Of a DNA stretch of 64,000 nt, positions 9,412 to 20,838 are shown piece after piece. The position numbers and the translations under genes were made by a program. Position 1 is the first letter of the stretch. Every line of letters begins with the position of its first letter. The notes beneath the pieces were generated by a model. That model was not told where the DNA came from. It saw nothing but the letters and a program-made list of their open reading frames with translations, and ran no database searches. The stretch lies in NCBI RefSeq assembly GCF_947495255.1, contig NZ_CANLYI010000012.1, positions 1 to 64,000 of the forward strand, in the 5' to 3' direction. The DNA comes from an uncultured Winogradskyella sp. GTDB taxonomy: Bacteria > Bacteroidota > Bacteroidia > Flavobacteriales > Flavobacteriaceae.

Positions 9412-12400
9412 TTAATTAAAATTCATCTCTTCTTTAGCCTTCATCATTTCGTTAAATTCTTGTTTAGAACCTACTATGATGTTTTCGTACTCTCTAACAC
9501 CTGTTCCTGCTGGTATTCTATGACCAACAATTACATTTTCTTTAAGTCCTTCAAGAGAATCTACTTTTCCATTTACAGCCGCTTCGTTAAGTACCTTTGT
9601 AGTTTCCTGGAAGGAAGCTGCAGAAATAAACGACTTAGTTTGTAATGATGCTCTAGTAATACCTTGTAATATTGGAGTTGCAGTCGCAGGACTAGCATCT
9701 CTTGCCGTTACAAGATTCTTATCTTCTCTTCGTAAACTAGAGTTTTCGTCTCTTAAATCTCTAACCGTTACAATTTGACCTGATTTTAAATTCTGAGAAT
9801 CACCAGCATCTTCTACCACTTTCATTCCGAAAATCTTATCGTTTTCTTCAATGAAATCTGATTTATGAACTAATTGATTTTCTAAGAATATTGTATCACC
9901 AGAATCAATGATTCTAACTTTACGCATCATTTGTCTTACTACAACTTCGAAGTGCTTATCATTAATTTTTACACCTTGTAAACGATATACTTCTTGAACT
10001 TCGTTCACTAAGTATTGTTGTACCGCTGAAGGGCCTTTTATATTAAGGATATCATTAGGTGTAATTGAACCATCAGATAATGGCATACCAGCCTTAACGT
10101 AATCATTCTCTTGTACAAGAATCTGATTAGATAATTTAACTAAGTATTTTCTAATATCACCTTGCTTAGATTCGATAATAATTTCACGGTTACCACGTTT
10201 AATTTTACCAAATGAAACCACACCATCAATCGCACTTACAACAGCTGGATTAGAAGGGTTACGTGCTTCAAATAATTCAGTTACACGAGGAAGACCACCA
10301 GTAATATCACCAGCCTTAGCTGATTTACGAGGTATCTTAACTAAAATCTTACCGATTTCAATTTTATCACCATCATCAATCATAATGTGAGCTCCAACAG
10401 GTAAGTTATAAGAACGGATAGTTTCTCCTTTAGAATCTTCAATTAATAACGTTGGTATTAATTTCTTATTTCTAGATTCAGAAATTACTTTCTCTTGGAA
10501 ACCTGTTTGTTCATCAATCTCTACTTGATAAGTAATACCCTGTTCAATGTTTTCATATCTTACTTTACCAGCAAATTCTGAAATAATTACACCATTATAA
10601 GGATCCCATTGTGATACAACATCACCTTTCTTCAACTTATCACCTGGTTTAACAAAAATATGAGAACCGTATTGAATATTATTTGTACTTAAAACAATTC
10701 CTGTTTTAGCATCCATTAACTTCAATTCTGACGTTCTAGAGATAACAACATCTACTTCGTTTCCTTCGTTATCTTTAGATTTTACAGTTTTAAGATCTTC
10801 AATTTCAGCAATACCATCAAACTTAACAGTTAATTTGTTATCCTCTGAAATGTTACCTGCAATACCACCTACGTGGAATGTACGTAATGTTAACTGTGTA
10901 CCTGGCTCTCCAATAGATTGAGCAGCAACTACACCAACAGCTTCACCTCGTTGTACCATTTTACCAGTAGCTAGGTTACGACCGTAACATTTAACGCAAA
11001 TACCTTTTTTAGCTTCACAAGATAATGGTGAACGTACTTCGATAGAATCTAATGGAGAATCTCCAATTTTCTTAGCGATAATATCATCAATATGACCACC
11101 AGCTTCCACTAGTAAATCTTCAGTTAATGGATCGTATACATCATTAAGTGATGTTCTACCTACGATTCTAGCTTCTAAAGTTTCAACTATTTCTTCATTT
11201 TTCTTAAGTGCAGCAACATCAATACCTCTTAATGTACCACAGTCCTCTTCATATACAATAACATCTTGAGAAACATCAACTAAACGACGTGTTAAGTAAC
11301 CAGCATCGGCAGTTTTAAGAGCGGTATCTGCAAGTCCTTTACGTGCACCGTGAGTAGAGATAAAGTATTCTAAAATTGAAAGTCCCTCTTTAAAATTAGA
11401 AAGAATCGGATTTTCAATAATTTCTCCACCACCTGCATTAGATTTCTTAGGTTTAGCCATTAATCCACGCATACCTGTTAACTGACGAATCTGTTCTTTA
11501 GAACCCCTTGCACCAGAATCAAGCATCATAAACACAGAGTTAAATCCTTGTTGATCTTCACGAATACGCTTCATAGACAATTCAGTCAATTCAGCATTTG
11601 TAGAAGTCCAAATATCAATAACTTGGTTATAACGTTCGTTGTTAGTAATAAGTCCCATGTTATAGTTACCCATAATACCATCAACCTGCTTGTTAGCAGC
11701 AGCAATCATAGTGTGCTTTTCTTGAGGAATAATAATATCACCTAAACTAAATGATAATCCACCTTGAAATGCAAACTTATAACCTTGAGTTTTAATCTCA
11801 TCTAAGAAATCAGCTGTTTCAGGCACACTAGTCTTCTTAAGAATACCATGAATAATTTCTCTTAAAGACTTTTTAGTTAAAACCTCATTAATATAACCTG
11901 CAGCTGCTGGTACCTTTTCGTTGAAAAGTACACGACCAACTGTAGTCTCTATAATTTGCTTAGTTAATTCACCTTCTTCATTAAAATCGAAAGTTCTTAC
12001 TTTAATACCAGCATTTAAGTCAACTTGCTTTTCATTGTATGCAATTGTTACCTCTTGTGGTGAATAAAAAGTTAGACCTTCTCCTTTAACAGGAACTTCG
12101 GGTGTTGATTTACGAAGCTTAGTCATATAATATAAACCAAGTACCATATCCTGAGAAGGTACAGTAACTGGAGAACCATTTGCTGGGTTCAAAATATTAT
12201 GTGAAGCCAACATTAAAAGTTGACATTCTAAAATTGCTTCTGGTCCTAATGGTAAATGCACAGCCATCTGGTCACCATCAAAATCGGCATTAAATGCAGT
12301 ACACACTAATGGGTGTAACTGAATCGCTTTACCTTCGATAAGCTTAGGTTGGAATGCTTGAATACCAAGTCTGTGTAATGTAGGAGCACGGTTTAAAAGA

Positions 12401-13713
12401 ACTGGATGTCCTTTTAAAACATTCTCTAAAATATCCCAAACTACAGGCTCTTTTCTATCTATAATTTTCTTTGCAGATTTTACAGTTTTTACAATTCCTC
12501 TTTCTATTAATTTTCTAATAATAAAAGGCTTGTAAAGTTCTGCTGCCATTCCTTTTGGCAATCCACATTCAAATAATCTTAATTCTGGTCCAACAACAAT
12601 TACAGAACGTGCAGAATAATCAACACGCTTACCAAGTAAGTTTTGACGGAAACGCCCTTGCTTACCCTTAAGTGAATCTGATAAAGATTTTAATGGTCTA
12701 TTAGAATCAGTTTTTACTGCAGATGATTTACGTGTGTTATCAAATAATGAATCTACTGATTCCTGTAACATACGCTTTTCATTACGTAAAATAACTTCTG
12801 GTGCTTTTATCTCAACTAATCTCTTAAGACGGTTGTTACGGATAATTACACGACGGTATAAATCATTTAAATCTGAAGTCGCAAAACGACCACCATCTAA
12901 AGGCACTAAAGGTCTTAATTCTGGTGGAATTACAGGTACAGCCTTCATGATCATCCACTCAGGTCTATTCTCTCTAACTAAATTTGAATCTCTAAACGCT
13001 TCTACAACTTGTAAACGTTTTAATGCTTCAGTTTTACGTTGCTTAGAAGTTTCATTATTAGCTTTATGTCTTAAATCATAAGATAATTGATCTAAATCAA
13101 TACGTGCCAATAAATCAATAAGACACTCAGCACCCATCTTAGCGATAAATTTGTTAGGGTCTGTATCATCTAAATATTGGTTTTCTTGAGGAATAGAGTC
13201 TAAAATAGTTAGATACTCTTCTTCTGTTAAGAAATCCATTTTTTGAATTGGTTCACCTTCTGCATTCATTGCAATACCTGGTTGAATAACCACGTAACGC
13301 TCATAATAAATGATCATATCCAATTTCTTAGATGGTAATCCAAGAAGGTAACCTATTTTGTTTGGTAACGATCGAAAATACCAAATATGAGCAACAGGTA
13401 CAACTAAATTGATGTGCCCTACTCTATCTCTACGTACTTTCTTTTCTGTTACTTCTACACCACAACGGTCACAAACAATACCCTTGTAACGTATTCTTTT
13501 ATATTTACCACAAGCACATTCAAAATCCTTTACAGGACCAAAAATACGCTCACAGAACAAACCATCTCTTTCTGGTTTGTGAGTTCGATAATTAATAGTT
13601 TCTGGCTTTAATACCTCTCCACGAGATGCTGCTAAAACAGACTCAGGAGATGCTAAACCAATAGAAATTTTATTAAATTTCTGTACTGTATTCTTATCTT
13701 GTTTTCTTGCCAT
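9412..13713 (-). CDS. rpoC: DNA-directed RNA polymerase subunit beta'
   Basis: This is the catalytic large subunit of RNA polymerase. At 1433 residues it is full length. The N-terminal zinc ribbon has C66, C68, C81 and C84 (CACGKY...CDRCG). The active-site Mg-binding motif NADFDGDQM is at about 474-482. The second zinc site includes [11 protein letters not shown] near 899-909. It lies 73 bp downstream of rpoB in the same direction, and that spacer holds an unusual heptad repeat. A strong terminator follows. Confidence 0.99.
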   Translation of the reverse strand: MARKQDKNTVQKFNKISIGLASPESVLAASRGEVLKPETINYRTHKPERDGLFCERIFGPVKDFECACGKYKRIRYKGIVCDRCGVEVTEKKVRRDRVGHINLVVPVAHIWYFRSLPNKIGYLLGLPSKKLDMIIYYERYVVIQPGIAMNAEGEPIQKMDFLTEEEYLTILDSIPQENQYLDDTDPNKFIAKMGAECLIDLLARIDLDQLSYDLRHKANNETSKQRKTEALKRLQVVEAFRDSNLVRENRPEWMIMKAVPVIPPELRPLVPLDGGRFATSDLNDLYRRVIIRNNRLKRLVEIKAPEVILRNEKRMLQESVDSLFDNTRKSSAVKTDSNRPLKSLSDSLKGKQGRFRQNLLGKRVDYSARSVIVVGPELRLFECGLPKGMAAELYKPFIIRKLIERGIVKTVKSAKKIIDRKEPVVWDILENVLKGHPVLLNRAPTLHRLGIQAFQPKLIEGKAIQLHPLVCTAFNADFDGDQMAVHLPLGPEAILECQLLMLASHNILNPANGSPVTVPSQDMVLGLYYMTKLRKSTPEVPVKGEGLTFYSPQEVTIAYNEKQVDLNAGIKVRTFDFNEEGELTKQIIETTVGRVLFNEKVPAAAGYINEVLTKKSLREIIHGILKKTSVPETADFLDEIKTQGYKFAFQGGLSFSLGDIIIPQEKHTMIAAANKQVDGIMGNYNMGLITNNERYNQVIDIWTSTNAELTELSMKRIREDQQGFNSVFMMLDSGARGSKEQIRQLTGMRGLMAKPKKSNAGGGEIIENPILSNFKEGLSILEYFISTHGARKGLADTALKTADAGYLTRRLVDVSQDVIVYEEDCGTLRGIDVAALKKNEEIVETLEARIVGRTSLNDVYDPLTEDLLVEAGGHIDDIIAKKIGDSPLDSIEVRSPLSCEAKKGICVKCYGRNLATGKMVQRGEAVGVVAAQSIGEPGTQLTLRTFHVGGIAGNISEDNKLTVKFDGIAEIEDLKTVKSKDNEGNEVDVVISRTSELKLMDAKTGIVLSTNNIQYGSHIFVKPGDKLKKGDVVSQWDPYNGVIISEFAGKVRYENIEQGITYQVEIDEQTGFQEKVISESRNKKLIPTLLIEDSKGETIRSYNLPVGAHIMIDDGDKIEIGKILVKIPRKSAKAGDITGGLPRVTELFEARNPSNPAVVSAIDGVVSFGKIKRGNREIIIESKQGDIRKYLVKLSNQILVQENDYVKAGMPLSDGSITPNDILNIKGPSAVQQYLVNEVQEVYRLQGVKINDKHFEVVVRQMMRKVRIIDSGDTIFLENQLVHKSDFIEENDKIFGMKVVEDAGDSQNLKSGQIVTVRDLRDENSSLRREDKNLVTARDASPATATPILQGITRASLQTKSFISAASFQETTKVLNEAAVNGKVDSLEGLKENVIVGHRIPAGTGVREYENIIVGSKQEFNEMMKAKEEMNFN

Positions 13714-13721
13714 GTTCTTTA

Positions 13722-13782
13722 TAGTATTCAGTCTTCAGTCTTCAGCACACAGTGTTCACTGCATACTGACGACTGCCTACTA
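13722..13782. repeat. Heptad-periodic CAGT/ACTG dyad between rpoB and rpoC
   Basis: On the plus strand TAGT/CAGT/CAGC cores start at 13722, 13729, 13736, 13743 and 13750, exactly 7 bp apart. After an 8-bp step the complement core ACTG starts at 13758, 13765, 13772 and (as ACTA) 13779, again 7 bp apart. The whole is an imperfect inverted repeat with 7-bp phasing that fills nearly all of the 73-bp intercistronic gap. In mRNA it could fold into a long imperfect hairpin. Function unknown. Confidence 0.8.
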
Positions 13783-13786
13783 TTTT

Positions 13787-16700
13787 TTATTCCTCTAATC
13801 TAATATCTAATCCTAAACCTTTCAATTCGTGCATAAGTACGTTGAACGATTCTGGTAGTCCTGGTTCTGGCATTGGCTCACCCTTAACGATAGCTTCGTA
13901 AGTTTTTGCTCTACCAATAACATCATCTGATTTTACAGTTAAGATCTCACGTAAAGTACTTGATGCTCCATAAGCCTCAAGTGCCCAAACTTCCATTTCA
14001 CCAAAACGTTGTCCACCAAATTGCGCTTTACCACCTAATGGTTGCTGCGTAATTAATGAGTACGGTCCAATAGAACGAGCGTGCATTTTATCATCAATCA
14101 TGTGACCAAGTTTAATCATATAGATTACACCAACTGTTGCTGGTTGATCAAAACGATCTCCTGTTCCACCATCATATAGATATGTATGACCGAATCTTGG
14201 AATACCAGCTTCATCTGTATATTCATTAATTTGATCTAAAGTAGCTCCATCAAAAATTGGAGTTGCATATGTTTTTCCTAGATCTTGACCAGCCCATCCT
14301 AAAACAGTTTCATAAATCTGACCAATATTCATACGAGAAGGTACACCAAGTGGATTTAATACAATATCAACTGGAGTTCCGTCTTCTAAGAAAGGCATAT
14401 CTTCTTGACGAACGATACGAGCCACAATACCCTTATTACCGTGACGACCTGCCATTTTATCACCAACTTTTAGTTTACGCTTTTTAGCGATATAAACTTT
14501 AGCTAATTTAATGATACCTGCTGGTAATTCATCTCCCACAGAAACTGTAAACTTCTCACGTCTTAATGAACCTTGAAGATCATTTTCCTTAATCTTATAA
14601 TTATGGATTAAATCTGCAACTAATTCATTTGTATGCTCATCAGTTGTCCATTTTCCTGACGTTAAATGTGTATAATCATCTACAGCATTTAACATTTTTA
14701 AGGTATATTTCTTACCTTTTGGAATAATTTCTTCTCCTAAATCATTATAGATTCCTTGAGCCGTTTTACCATTTACTATATTGAATAATTTTTCAACAAG
14801 AATGTTCTTAAGCTCATCAAATCTGTTATCGTAAGCATTCTCTAATGCTTCAATATCTTCTTTGTCTTGTGCTCTCTTACGTTTATCTTTTACAGCTCTA
14901 GCAAATAATTTCTTATTGATTACAACGCCATTAAGAGATGGAGATGCTTTTAAAGATGCATCTTTTACATCACCTGCTTTATCACCAAAGATAGCTCTAA
15001 GTAGTTTTTCTTCTGGAGTTGGATCAGATTCACCTTTAGGCGTAATTTTACCTATTAAGATATCTCCTGGTTTGATTTCCGCACCAATACGAATCATACC
15101 ATTTTCATCCAAATCTTTAGTAGCTTCTTCAGAAACATTAGGAATATCATTAGTTAATTCTTCATTACCTAATTTAGTATCTCTAACCTCTAATGAGTAT
15201 TCATCAATATGAATAGATGTAAATACATCTTCTCTAACTACTTTTTCAGAAATTACAATCGCATCCTCAAAGTTATACCCTTTCCAAGGCATAAATGCTA
15301 CTTTCATATTTCTACCAAGTGCTAATTCACCATTTTCAGTTGCATAACCTTGACAAAGTACTTGTCCTTTTGCTACCTTATCACCTTTCTCTACAATTGG
15401 TTTTAAGTTAATAGACGTTCCTTGGTTTGTTTTTCTAAATTTAACTAAAGGATAAGTTTTAGTATCACTTTCAAAACTAACCATTGCTTCTTCTTCAGTA
15501 CGTTCGTACCTTATGGTAACTTTTTCAGCATCAACATACTCAACAGTACCAGCTCCTTCGGCATTAATTAATACTCTAGAATCTGATGCTACTTGACGTT
15601 CTAAACCAGTTCCAACGATAGGTGCTTCAGGACGTAATAATGGTACTGCCTGACGCATCATGTTAGATCCCATTAATGCACGGTTAGCATCATCATGTTC
15701 TAAGAATGGTATTAAAGATGCAGAAATAGATGTAATCTGATTTGGTGCTACATCTGTATAATCTACTTGTGATGGATCAATTACTGGGAAATCACCTTCT
15801 TGACGAGAAATGATTTTATCCTCTAAAATTTTACCATCGCCATCAACTTTAATTGTTGCTTGAGCGATTAACATATCTTCTTCCTCTTCAGCACTAAGAT
15901 ATATTGGTGCATTTTTAATATCAACAACACCATCTTCTACTTTACGGTAAGGTGTTTCAATGAATCCCATAGGATTCACTTTCGCAAATACTGATAAAGA
16001 AGAAATTAAACCAATGTTTGGTCCTTCTGGTGTTTCAATTGGACATAAACGTCCATAATGTGTATAGTGAACATCACGTACTTCGAAACCTGCTCTTTCT
16101 CTAGATAAACCACCTGGTCCTAATGCTGAAAGACGACGCTTGTGCGTAATCTCTGCAAGAGGATTCGTTTGATCCATAAATTGAGATAACTGGTTAGTAC
16201 CAAAGAAAGAATTAATAACTGAAGACAAAGTCTTAGCGTTAATTAAATCAATAGGTGTAAATACCTCGTTATCACGAACATTCATTCGCTCACGAATAGT
16301 ACGAGCCATACGTGCTAAACCAACACCAAACTGAGAAGATAATTGCTCACCTACTGTACGTACACGACGATTAGATAAGTGGTCAATATCATCAATCTCT
16401 GCTTTAGAGTTGATAAGTTCAATTAAATATTTTATGATAGTTATGATATCTAATTTGGTCAAAACTTGTTTGTCCATACCAATATCTAACTGTAATTTTT
16501 TGTTCATTCTGTAACGACCTACTTCACCTAAAGAGTAACGTTGATCAGAGAAGAATAATTTGTCAATAATACCACGTGCTGTTTCCTCATCTGGCGGCTC
16601 AGCATTACGTAATTGACGGTAGATATGTTCAACAGCTTCTTTTTCAGAGTTTGTTGGATCCTTCTGTAATGTATTATGAATAATTGCGTAATCTCCTTGT

Positions 16701-17599
16701 TGAGCACTTTCTTTATGTAAAAGAATAGTTTTTACATCTGCTTCAAGAATTTCTTCAATATTATCTTTATCTATAATTGTGTCACGATCTAAAACAATTT
16801 CGTTACGTTCAATAGATACTACTTCACCAGTATCTTCATCAACGAAATCTTCGTGCCATGTATTAAGTACACGAGCCGCTAACTTACGACCTAGTACCTT
16901 CTTTAATCCAGATTTTGAAACCTTTACTTCTTCTGCAAGGTCAAAAATCTCTAAAATATCTTTATCACGTTCAAAACCTATAGCTCTGAATAAAGTTGTA
17001 ACAGGTAACTTTTTCTTTCTATCAATATAAGCATACATTACTTGATTGATATCTGTTGCAAATTCTATCCAAGATCCTTTAAAAGGAATAACTCTTGCTG
17101 AATATAATTTTGTTCCATTTGCGTGGAAAGATTGACTGAAGAAAACGCCTGGTGATCTGTGTAATTGAGATACTACTACACGTTCTGCTCCATTGATACA
17201 AAATGTTCCACTTGGCGTCATGTAAGGAATAGTACCTAAATATACATCCTGAACAATTGTCTCAAAATCTTCGTGTTCTGGATCAGTACAATACAACTTC
17301 AATCTTGCTTTTAAAGGCACACTGTAAGTTAATCCTCTTTCGATACATTCTTCTATAGAATATCTAGGTGGATCAATAAAGTAATCTAAAAATTCAAGTA
17401 CGAATTGATTACGCGTGTCTGTTATTGGGAAGTTCTCCATGAAGGTGTTGTACAAACCTTCAGTACCTCTTTCTTCTGACTTTGTTTCTAATTGGAAAAA
17501 ATCCTGGAAGGATTTAATTTGGATATCCAAAAAGTCTGGGTAATCTGTCCTATTTACAATAGAAGAGAAATTAATTCTTTCAGCCTTTTTTGCTAACAT
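13787..17599 (-). CDS. rpoB: DNA-directed RNA polymerase subunit beta
   Basis: The second large RNA polymerase subunit, 1270 residues, full length. The rifampicin-region core includes [20 protein letters not shown] (near residue 490) followed by [26 protein letters not shown] lies near 1045. The protein ends with the normal C-terminal clamp contact region. It lies 121 bp after rplL; that gap holds a long hairpin that may attenuate or process the transcript. It is co-oriented with rpoC. Confidence 0.99.
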   Translation of the reverse strand: MLAKKAERINFSSIVNRTDYPDFLDIQIKSFQDFFQLETKSEERGTEGLYNTFMENFPITDTRNQFVLEFLDYFIDPPRYSIEECIERGLTYSVPLKARLKLYCTDPEHEDFETIVQDVYLGTIPYMTPSGTFCINGAERVVVSQLHRSPGVFFSQSFHANGTKLYSARVIPFKGSWIEFATDINQVMYAYIDRKKKLPVTTLFRAIGFERDKDILEIFDLAEEVKVSKSGLKKVLGRKLAARVLNTWHEDFVDEDTGEVVSIERNEIVLDRDTIIDKDNIEEILEADVKTILLHKESAQQGDYAIIHNTLQKDPTNSEKEAVEHIYRQLRNAEPPDEETARGIIDKLFFSDQRYSLGEVGRYRMNKKLQLDIGMDKQVLTKLDIITIIKYLIELINSKAEIDDIDHLSNRRVRTVGEQLSSQFGVGLARMARTIRERMNVRDNEVFTPIDLINAKTLSSVINSFFGTNQLSQFMDQTNPLAEITHKRRLSALGPGGLSRERAGFEVRDVHYTHYGRLCPIETPEGPNIGLISSLSVFAKVNPMGFIETPYRKVEDGVVDIKNAPIYLSAEEEEDMLIAQATIKVDGDGKILEDKIISRQEGDFPVIDPSQVDYTDVAPNQITSISASLIPFLEHDDANRALMGSNMMRQAVPLLRPEAPIVGTGLERQVASDSRVLINAEGAGTVEYVDAEKVTIRYERTEEEAMVSFESDTKTYPLVKFRKTNQGTSINLKPIVEKGDKVAKGQVLCQGYATENGELALGRNMKVAFMPWKGYNFEDAIVISEKVVREDVFTSIHIDEYSLEVRDTKLGNEELTNDIPNVSEEATKDLDENGMIRIGAEIKPGDILIGKITPKGESDPTPEEKLLRAIFGDKAGDVKDASLKASPSLNGVVINKKLFARAVKDKRKRAQDKEDIEALENAYDNRFDELKNILVEKLFNIVNGKTAQGIYNDLGEEIIPKGKKYTLKMLNAVDDYTHLTSGKWTTDEHTNELVADLIHNYKIKENDLQGSLRREKFTVSVGDELPAGIIKLAKVYIAKKRKLKVGDKMAGRHGNKGIVARIVRQEDMPFLEDGTPVDIVLNPLGVPSRMNIGQIYETVLGWAGQDLGKTYATPIFDGATLDQINEYTDEAGIPRFGHTYLYDGGTGDRFDQPATVGVIYMIKLGHMIDDKMHARSIGPYSLITQQPLGGKAQFGGQRFGEMEVWALEAYGASSTLREILTVKSDDVIGRAKTYEAIVKGEPMPEPGLPESFNVLMHELKGLGLDIRLEE

Positions 17600-17662
17600 T
17601 GATGAACGAGATTTTATTAAATAAAAACTAAAAAATGTATATAACGTTTATATACACAAAAT

Positions 17663-17698
17663 GGTTTAGGTCTTAGAGTAGTACTCTAGACCTAAACC
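17663..17698 (-). promoter_or_regulatory. Hairpin between rplL and rpoB (attenuator or RNase site)
   Basis: GGTTTAGGTC (17663-17672) pairs with GACCTAAACC (17689-17698), and the inner TAGAGTA/TACTCTA pairs too, with one bulged base. The stem of about 17 bp is followed on the minus strand by only a weak U-run, which suits partial termination or RNase III processing rather than a full stop. In E. coli the same interval carries an attenuator and a processing site. Confidence 0.7.
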
Positions 17699-17720
17699 TT
17701 GTATTATAGATAAGAAAAGC

Positions 17721-18092
17721 TTACTTAAGCTCAACTTCAGCGCCAGCCTCTTCTAACTGAGATTTTAATGCCTCAGCTTCGTCTTTTGCTACACCTTCTT
17801 TGATAGCACTAGGTGCATCATCAACTAAACCTTTTGCTTCTTTTAAACCTAAACCAGTTAATTCTTTAACTAATTTTACTACAGCTAGTTTAGAACCACC
17901 TGCTGCTTTTAAGATAACATCAAATTCAGTTTGCTCTTCTGCAGCTTCAGCTCCAGGTCCAGCAGGTCCAGCTACTACAGCTGCTGCTGCAGGCTCAATA
18001 CCGTACTCATCTTTTAATATAGTTGCTAATTCGTTAACTTCTTTTACTGTTAAGTTAACTAATTGTTCTGCGAAATCTTTTAAATCTGCCAT
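17721..18092 (-). CDS. rplL: 50S ribosomal protein L7/L12
   Basis: A 123-residue acidic stalk protein that recruits translation GTPases. It shows an N-terminal dimerisation helix region ([21 protein letters not shown]), an Ala/Pro/Gly hinge (about 35-52), and the C-terminal domain with [30 protein letters not shown] and [13 protein letters not shown]. It lies between rplJ and rpoB. Several long open frames on the opposite strand here come from Ala-rich codon bias and are not genes. Confidence 0.98.
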   Translation of the reverse strand: MADLKDFAEQLVNLTVKEVNELATILKDEYGIEPAAAAVVAGPAGPGAEAAEEQTEFDVILKAAGGSKLAVVKLVKELTGLGLKEAKGLVDDAPSAIKEGVAKDEAEALKSQLEEAGAEVELK

Positions 18093-18150
18093 TTTTCTAA
18101 TGTTTAATAATGTGTGTTATAATTTAATTTTCTATTGTGTAATACTAATA

Positions 18151-18672
18151 TTATCCTTCTCTTTCAGATAATGTTTTAACGATGCCTGCGATAGTTCCAC
18201 CACTAGATTTAAGTGCAGAAATAACGTTTTTAGCAGGAGACTGTAGTAAACCTACAATTTCGCCAATAAGTTCTTCTCTTGACTTAATATCAACTAAAGC
18301 ATCTAATAAATCGTCACCAATGTAAATAGATTCCTCAATGAAAGCTCCTTTTAATAAAGGCTTCTCTGATTTCTTACGGAATTCTTTAATTACTTTAGCT
18401 GGACCATTTCCTGTTTCAGAATACATTACTGACGTATTTCCTTTTAAAGTCGTTGGTAAATCACCGAATTCTCTATCCGATGCTTCCATTGCTTTCTCTA
18501 AAAGTGTATTCTTTACAACTGCTAATTTTATGTTAGCTTTAAAACAGGCTCTTCTTAAATTTGAAGTTGTTGCTGCATCTAATCCTGAAATATCTGTTAA
18601 ATAGATATTTGTATTATCTGCTAACTGAGCAGTCAACTCTTCAATTACTTGGGATTTTTCTTCTCTTGTCAT
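18151..18672 (-). CDS. rplJ: 50S ribosomal protein L10
   Basis: A 173-residue protein that anchors L7/L12 dimers to 23S rRNA. It begins MTREEKSQVIEELTAQL and has the typical VVKNTLLEKAM motif and a C-terminal stalk-binding helix. The gap to rplA is only 19 bp, so there is little room for a long autoregulatory leader. It is followed by rplL after 58 bp. Confidence 0.97.
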   Translation of the reverse strand: MTREEKSQVIEELTAQLADNTNIYLTDISGLDAATTSNLRRACFKANIKLAVVKNTLLEKAMEASDREFGDLPTTLKGNTSVMYSETGNGPAKVIKEFRKKSEKPLLKGAFIEESIYIGDDLLDALVDIKSREELIGEIVGLLQSPAKNVISALKSSGGTIAGIVKTLSEREG

Positions 18673-18691
18673 AATATTCTAAGTTTAACTA

Positions 18692-19381
18692 CTATCCTAT
18701 TTTTGTGTCAATTGAGATACTTGGACTCATAGTACTAGACATGTAAATACTCTTTACATACGTACCTTTTGACGACGTTGGTTTTAACTTCATGATTGTA
18801 GATAATAATTCTTGAGCATTCCCAATAATTTTATCAGTACTAAATGATACTTTACCAATTGGAGCATGTACAATACCTGTCTTATCTACTTTAAAATCAA
18901 TTTTACCAGCTTTTACTTCTGCAACTGCTTTAGCTACATCCATAGTTACTGTTCCTGTCTTAGGGTTAGGCATAAGACCTCTTGGTCCCAATACTCTACC
19001 TAATGGTCCTAACTTACCCATGATACTTGGCATAGTAACGATAACGTCAACATCTGTCCAACCTTCTTTAATTTTCTGTAAGTATTCATCTAACCCAACG
19101 TAATCCGCACCAGCTTCTTTAGCTTCTGCTTCTTTATCTGGAGTTACAAGAGCAAGAACCTTCATGTCTTTACCCGTACCGTGTGGTAATGAAACTACAC
19201 CACGAACCATTTGATTCGCTTTACGAGGATCAACACCTAATCTGATTGCTAAATCGATAGAAGCATCAAACTTTGTGTATGTAATCTCTTTTAGTAATGC
19301 TGAAGCTTCTTCTAAAGAGTAAATTTTATTACCATCTACCTTTGCTTGCGCTTCTTTTTTCTTCTTTGTTAATCTTGCCAT
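18692..19381 (-). CDS. rplA: 50S ribosomal protein L1
   Basis: A 229-residue L1-stalk protein that also represses its own operon in other bacteria. The motifs [42 protein letters not shown] and GTVT are clear. It starts 11 bp after rplK and is co-transcribed with it. Confidence 0.98.
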   Translation of the reverse strand: MARLTKKKKEAQAKVDGNKIYSLEEASALLKEITYTKFDASIDLAIRLGVDPRKANQMVRGVVSLPHGTGKDMKVLALVTPDKEAEAKEAGADYVGLDEYLQKIKEGWTDVDVIVTMPSIMGKLGPLGRVLGPRGLMPNPKTGTVTMDVAKAVAEVKAGKIDFKVDKTGIVHAPIGKVSFSTDKIIGNAQELLSTIMKLKPTSSKGTYVKSIYMSSTMSPSISIDTKIG

Positions 19382-19392
19382 TTCTAAAAAAT

Positions 19393-19833
19393 TTAGTTTG
19401 GAGCTTCTCCTCCTTTAACAGTGATACCCATCGATCTTGCTGTACCGGCAACCATTTTCATAGCTGATCCGATTTCAAAGGCATTTAAATCTACCATCTT
19501 GTCTTCAGCAATTGCTTTTACTTGATCCCAAGTTACTTTTGCTACTTTACGTCGGTTTGGTTCTCCTGATCCTTTCTTTACTTTGGCCGCTTCTAATAAT
19601 TGTACTGCTGCTGGTGGTGTCTTGATTACAAATTCAAATGATTTGTCTTTGTAAACCGAGATCACAACAGGTAAAACTTTACCTGCCTTATCTTGGGTTC
19701 TAGCATTAAACTGCTTACAGAACTCCATGATATTAACTCCAGCGGCACCTAAAGCGGGTCCTACCGGTGGCGATGGATTCGCAGCACCTCCCCGAACTTG
19801 TAGCTTAACTACTTTGTCTATTTCTTTTGCCAT
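19393..19833 (-). CDS. rplK: 50S ribosomal protein L11
   Basis: A 146-residue protein of the GTPase-associated centre. The motifs [20 protein letters not shown] and [13 protein letters not shown], and the C-terminal RNA-binding end ([13 protein letters not shown]), are typical. It is the first ribosomal gene after nusG, 66 bp downstream. Confidence 0.98.
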   Translation of the reverse strand: MAKEIDKVVKLQVRGGAANPSPPVGPALGAAGVNIMEFCKQFNARTQDKAGKVLPVVISVYKDKSFEFVIKTPPAAVQLLEAAKVKKGSGEPNRRKVAKVTWDQVKAIAEDKMVDLNAFEIGSAMKMVAGTARSMGITVKGGEAPN

Positions 19834-19899
19834 TTCTTAATGTTTATACGCTTATCTATTTAGGAAGCATAGATATAACGCTCTTTATTGTAACAATTA

Positions 19900-20445
19900 T
19901 TAAACTTTTTCAACTTGCATATAGCTTAACTCTAATGGTGTTTTTCTTCCAAATATCTTCACCATTACCTCTAGCTTACGCTTTTCTTCATTAATTTTTT
20001 CGATTGTTCCATCAAAACCATTGAATGGACCATCAATTACTTTAACAGTTTCTCCTTTAGTAAACGGAATAGCTACATTAGCGTCTGCCTCTATAGATAA
20101 TTCATCTACTTTACCTAACATTCTATTAACTTCAGATTGTCTTAACGGCACTGGATCACCACCTTTTGTTTCACCAAGAAAACCAATAACGTTAGTTATT
20201 GATTTAATAATATGAGGTATTTCACCACTTAAATTGGCTTGAACCATTATGTAACCAGGAAAATAAACCTTTTCCTTTTGTATTTTCTTTCCGTTACGAA
20301 TTTGAATTACTTTTTCAGTTGGGACTAAAACCTGATCCACAAAATCACTTAAACCTAATCTTGAAATTTCATTCTCAATGTAAGATTTAATTTTATTTTC
20401 TTGACCACTTACAGCTCTAACAACATACCATTTTTTTTCAGACAT
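19900..20445 (-). CDS. nusG: Transcription termination/antitermination factor NusG
   Basis: A 181-residue factor that binds RNA polymerase through an N-terminal NGN domain (KKWYVVRAVSGQENKIK) and ends with a KOW domain (GETVKVIDGPFNGFDGTIE). It links polymerase to Rho or the ribosome. It lies 19 bp downstream of secE, the usual arrangement, and precedes the rpl operon. Confidence 0.98.
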   Translation of the reverse strand: MSEKKWYVVRAVSGQENKIKSYIENEISRLGLSDFVDQVLVPTEKVIQIRNGKKIQKEKVYFPGYIMVQANLSGEIPHIIKSITNVIGFLGETKGGDPVPLRQSEVNRMLGKVDELSIEADANVAIPFTKGETVKVIDGPFNGFDGTIEKINEEKRKLEVMVKIFGRKTPLELSYMQVEKV

Positions 20446-20464
20446 CTTCTTCTTGTATAATTGT

Positions 20465-20659
20465 TTAGTGTATCAAATCAAAATAAGCTTTTACCGCTTT
20501 ACTAAAAACAGTATCTACTCCCCAAATAGCTAGTGAAAAAATAATTGAAAACACAGCTACAATCACCGTTAGTTTCTGAGCTTCTGGCCAAGGTGTCCAA
20601 GACACATTGTTTTTCAACTCTTCAAACGATTCTTTTATATATGTTACTAATCCTGCCAT
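20465..20659 (-). CDS. secE: Preprotein translocase subunit SecE
   Basis: A 64-residue inner-membrane protein with the short single-helix SecE form. The amphipathic region YIKESFEELKNNVSWTPWPE (7-26) is followed by one membrane helix (about 31-48). The ATG at 20659 is chosen because anything further upstream would run into the tRNA-Trp gene. It is co-transcribed with nusG. Confidence 0.96.
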   Translation of the reverse strand: MAGLVTYIKESFEELKNNVSWTPWPEAQKLTVIVAVFSIIFSLAIWGVDTVFSKAVKAYFDLIH

Positions 20660-20703
20660 TTGATTTATATTTATTGAGGTTATTAATAACCTATTTCTAT
20701 ATG

Positions 20704-20776
20704 CACGGGTTGAGAGACTCGAACTCCCGACACCTGGTTTTGGAGACCAGTGCTCTACCAACTGAGCTAAACCCGT
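20704..20776 (-). tRNA. tRNA-Trp (anticodon CCA)
   Basis: A 73-nt cloverleaf with acceptor ACGGGTT/AACCCGT, D-arm GCTC/GAGC, anticodon stem CTGGT/ACCAG with loop CTCCAAA, and T-arm GGGAG/CTCTC around TTCGAGT. The discriminator is G and CCA is not encoded. It lies between tuf and secE. Confidence 0.97.
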
Positions 20777-20838
20777 AAACAATAATCAAGGCGTCCCGAA
20801 ATATCGAGACACCTTAATTAATTATTTAACTATTTTGT

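Noticed and set aside
13722..13782. CRISPR-like array between rpoB and rpoC
   Set aside because: The unit is only 7 bp, has no spacers, and the second half is the inverted complement; it is a dyad repeat, not a CRISPR.
14862..15212. Plus-strand frames opposite rpoB and rpoC (also 12734-13081, 16779-17030)
   Set aside because: Antisense shadows of highly conserved genes with no independent coding character.
17800..18171. Long plus-strand frame opposite rplL
   Set aside because: It mirrors the Ala/Lys-rich codons of L7/L12; the minus-strand product is an unmistakable ribosomal protein in the expected gene order.
20660..20782. Longer secE start running back to 20782
   Set aside because: The extension translates the tRNA-Trp gene; the ATG at 20659 fits the family start.
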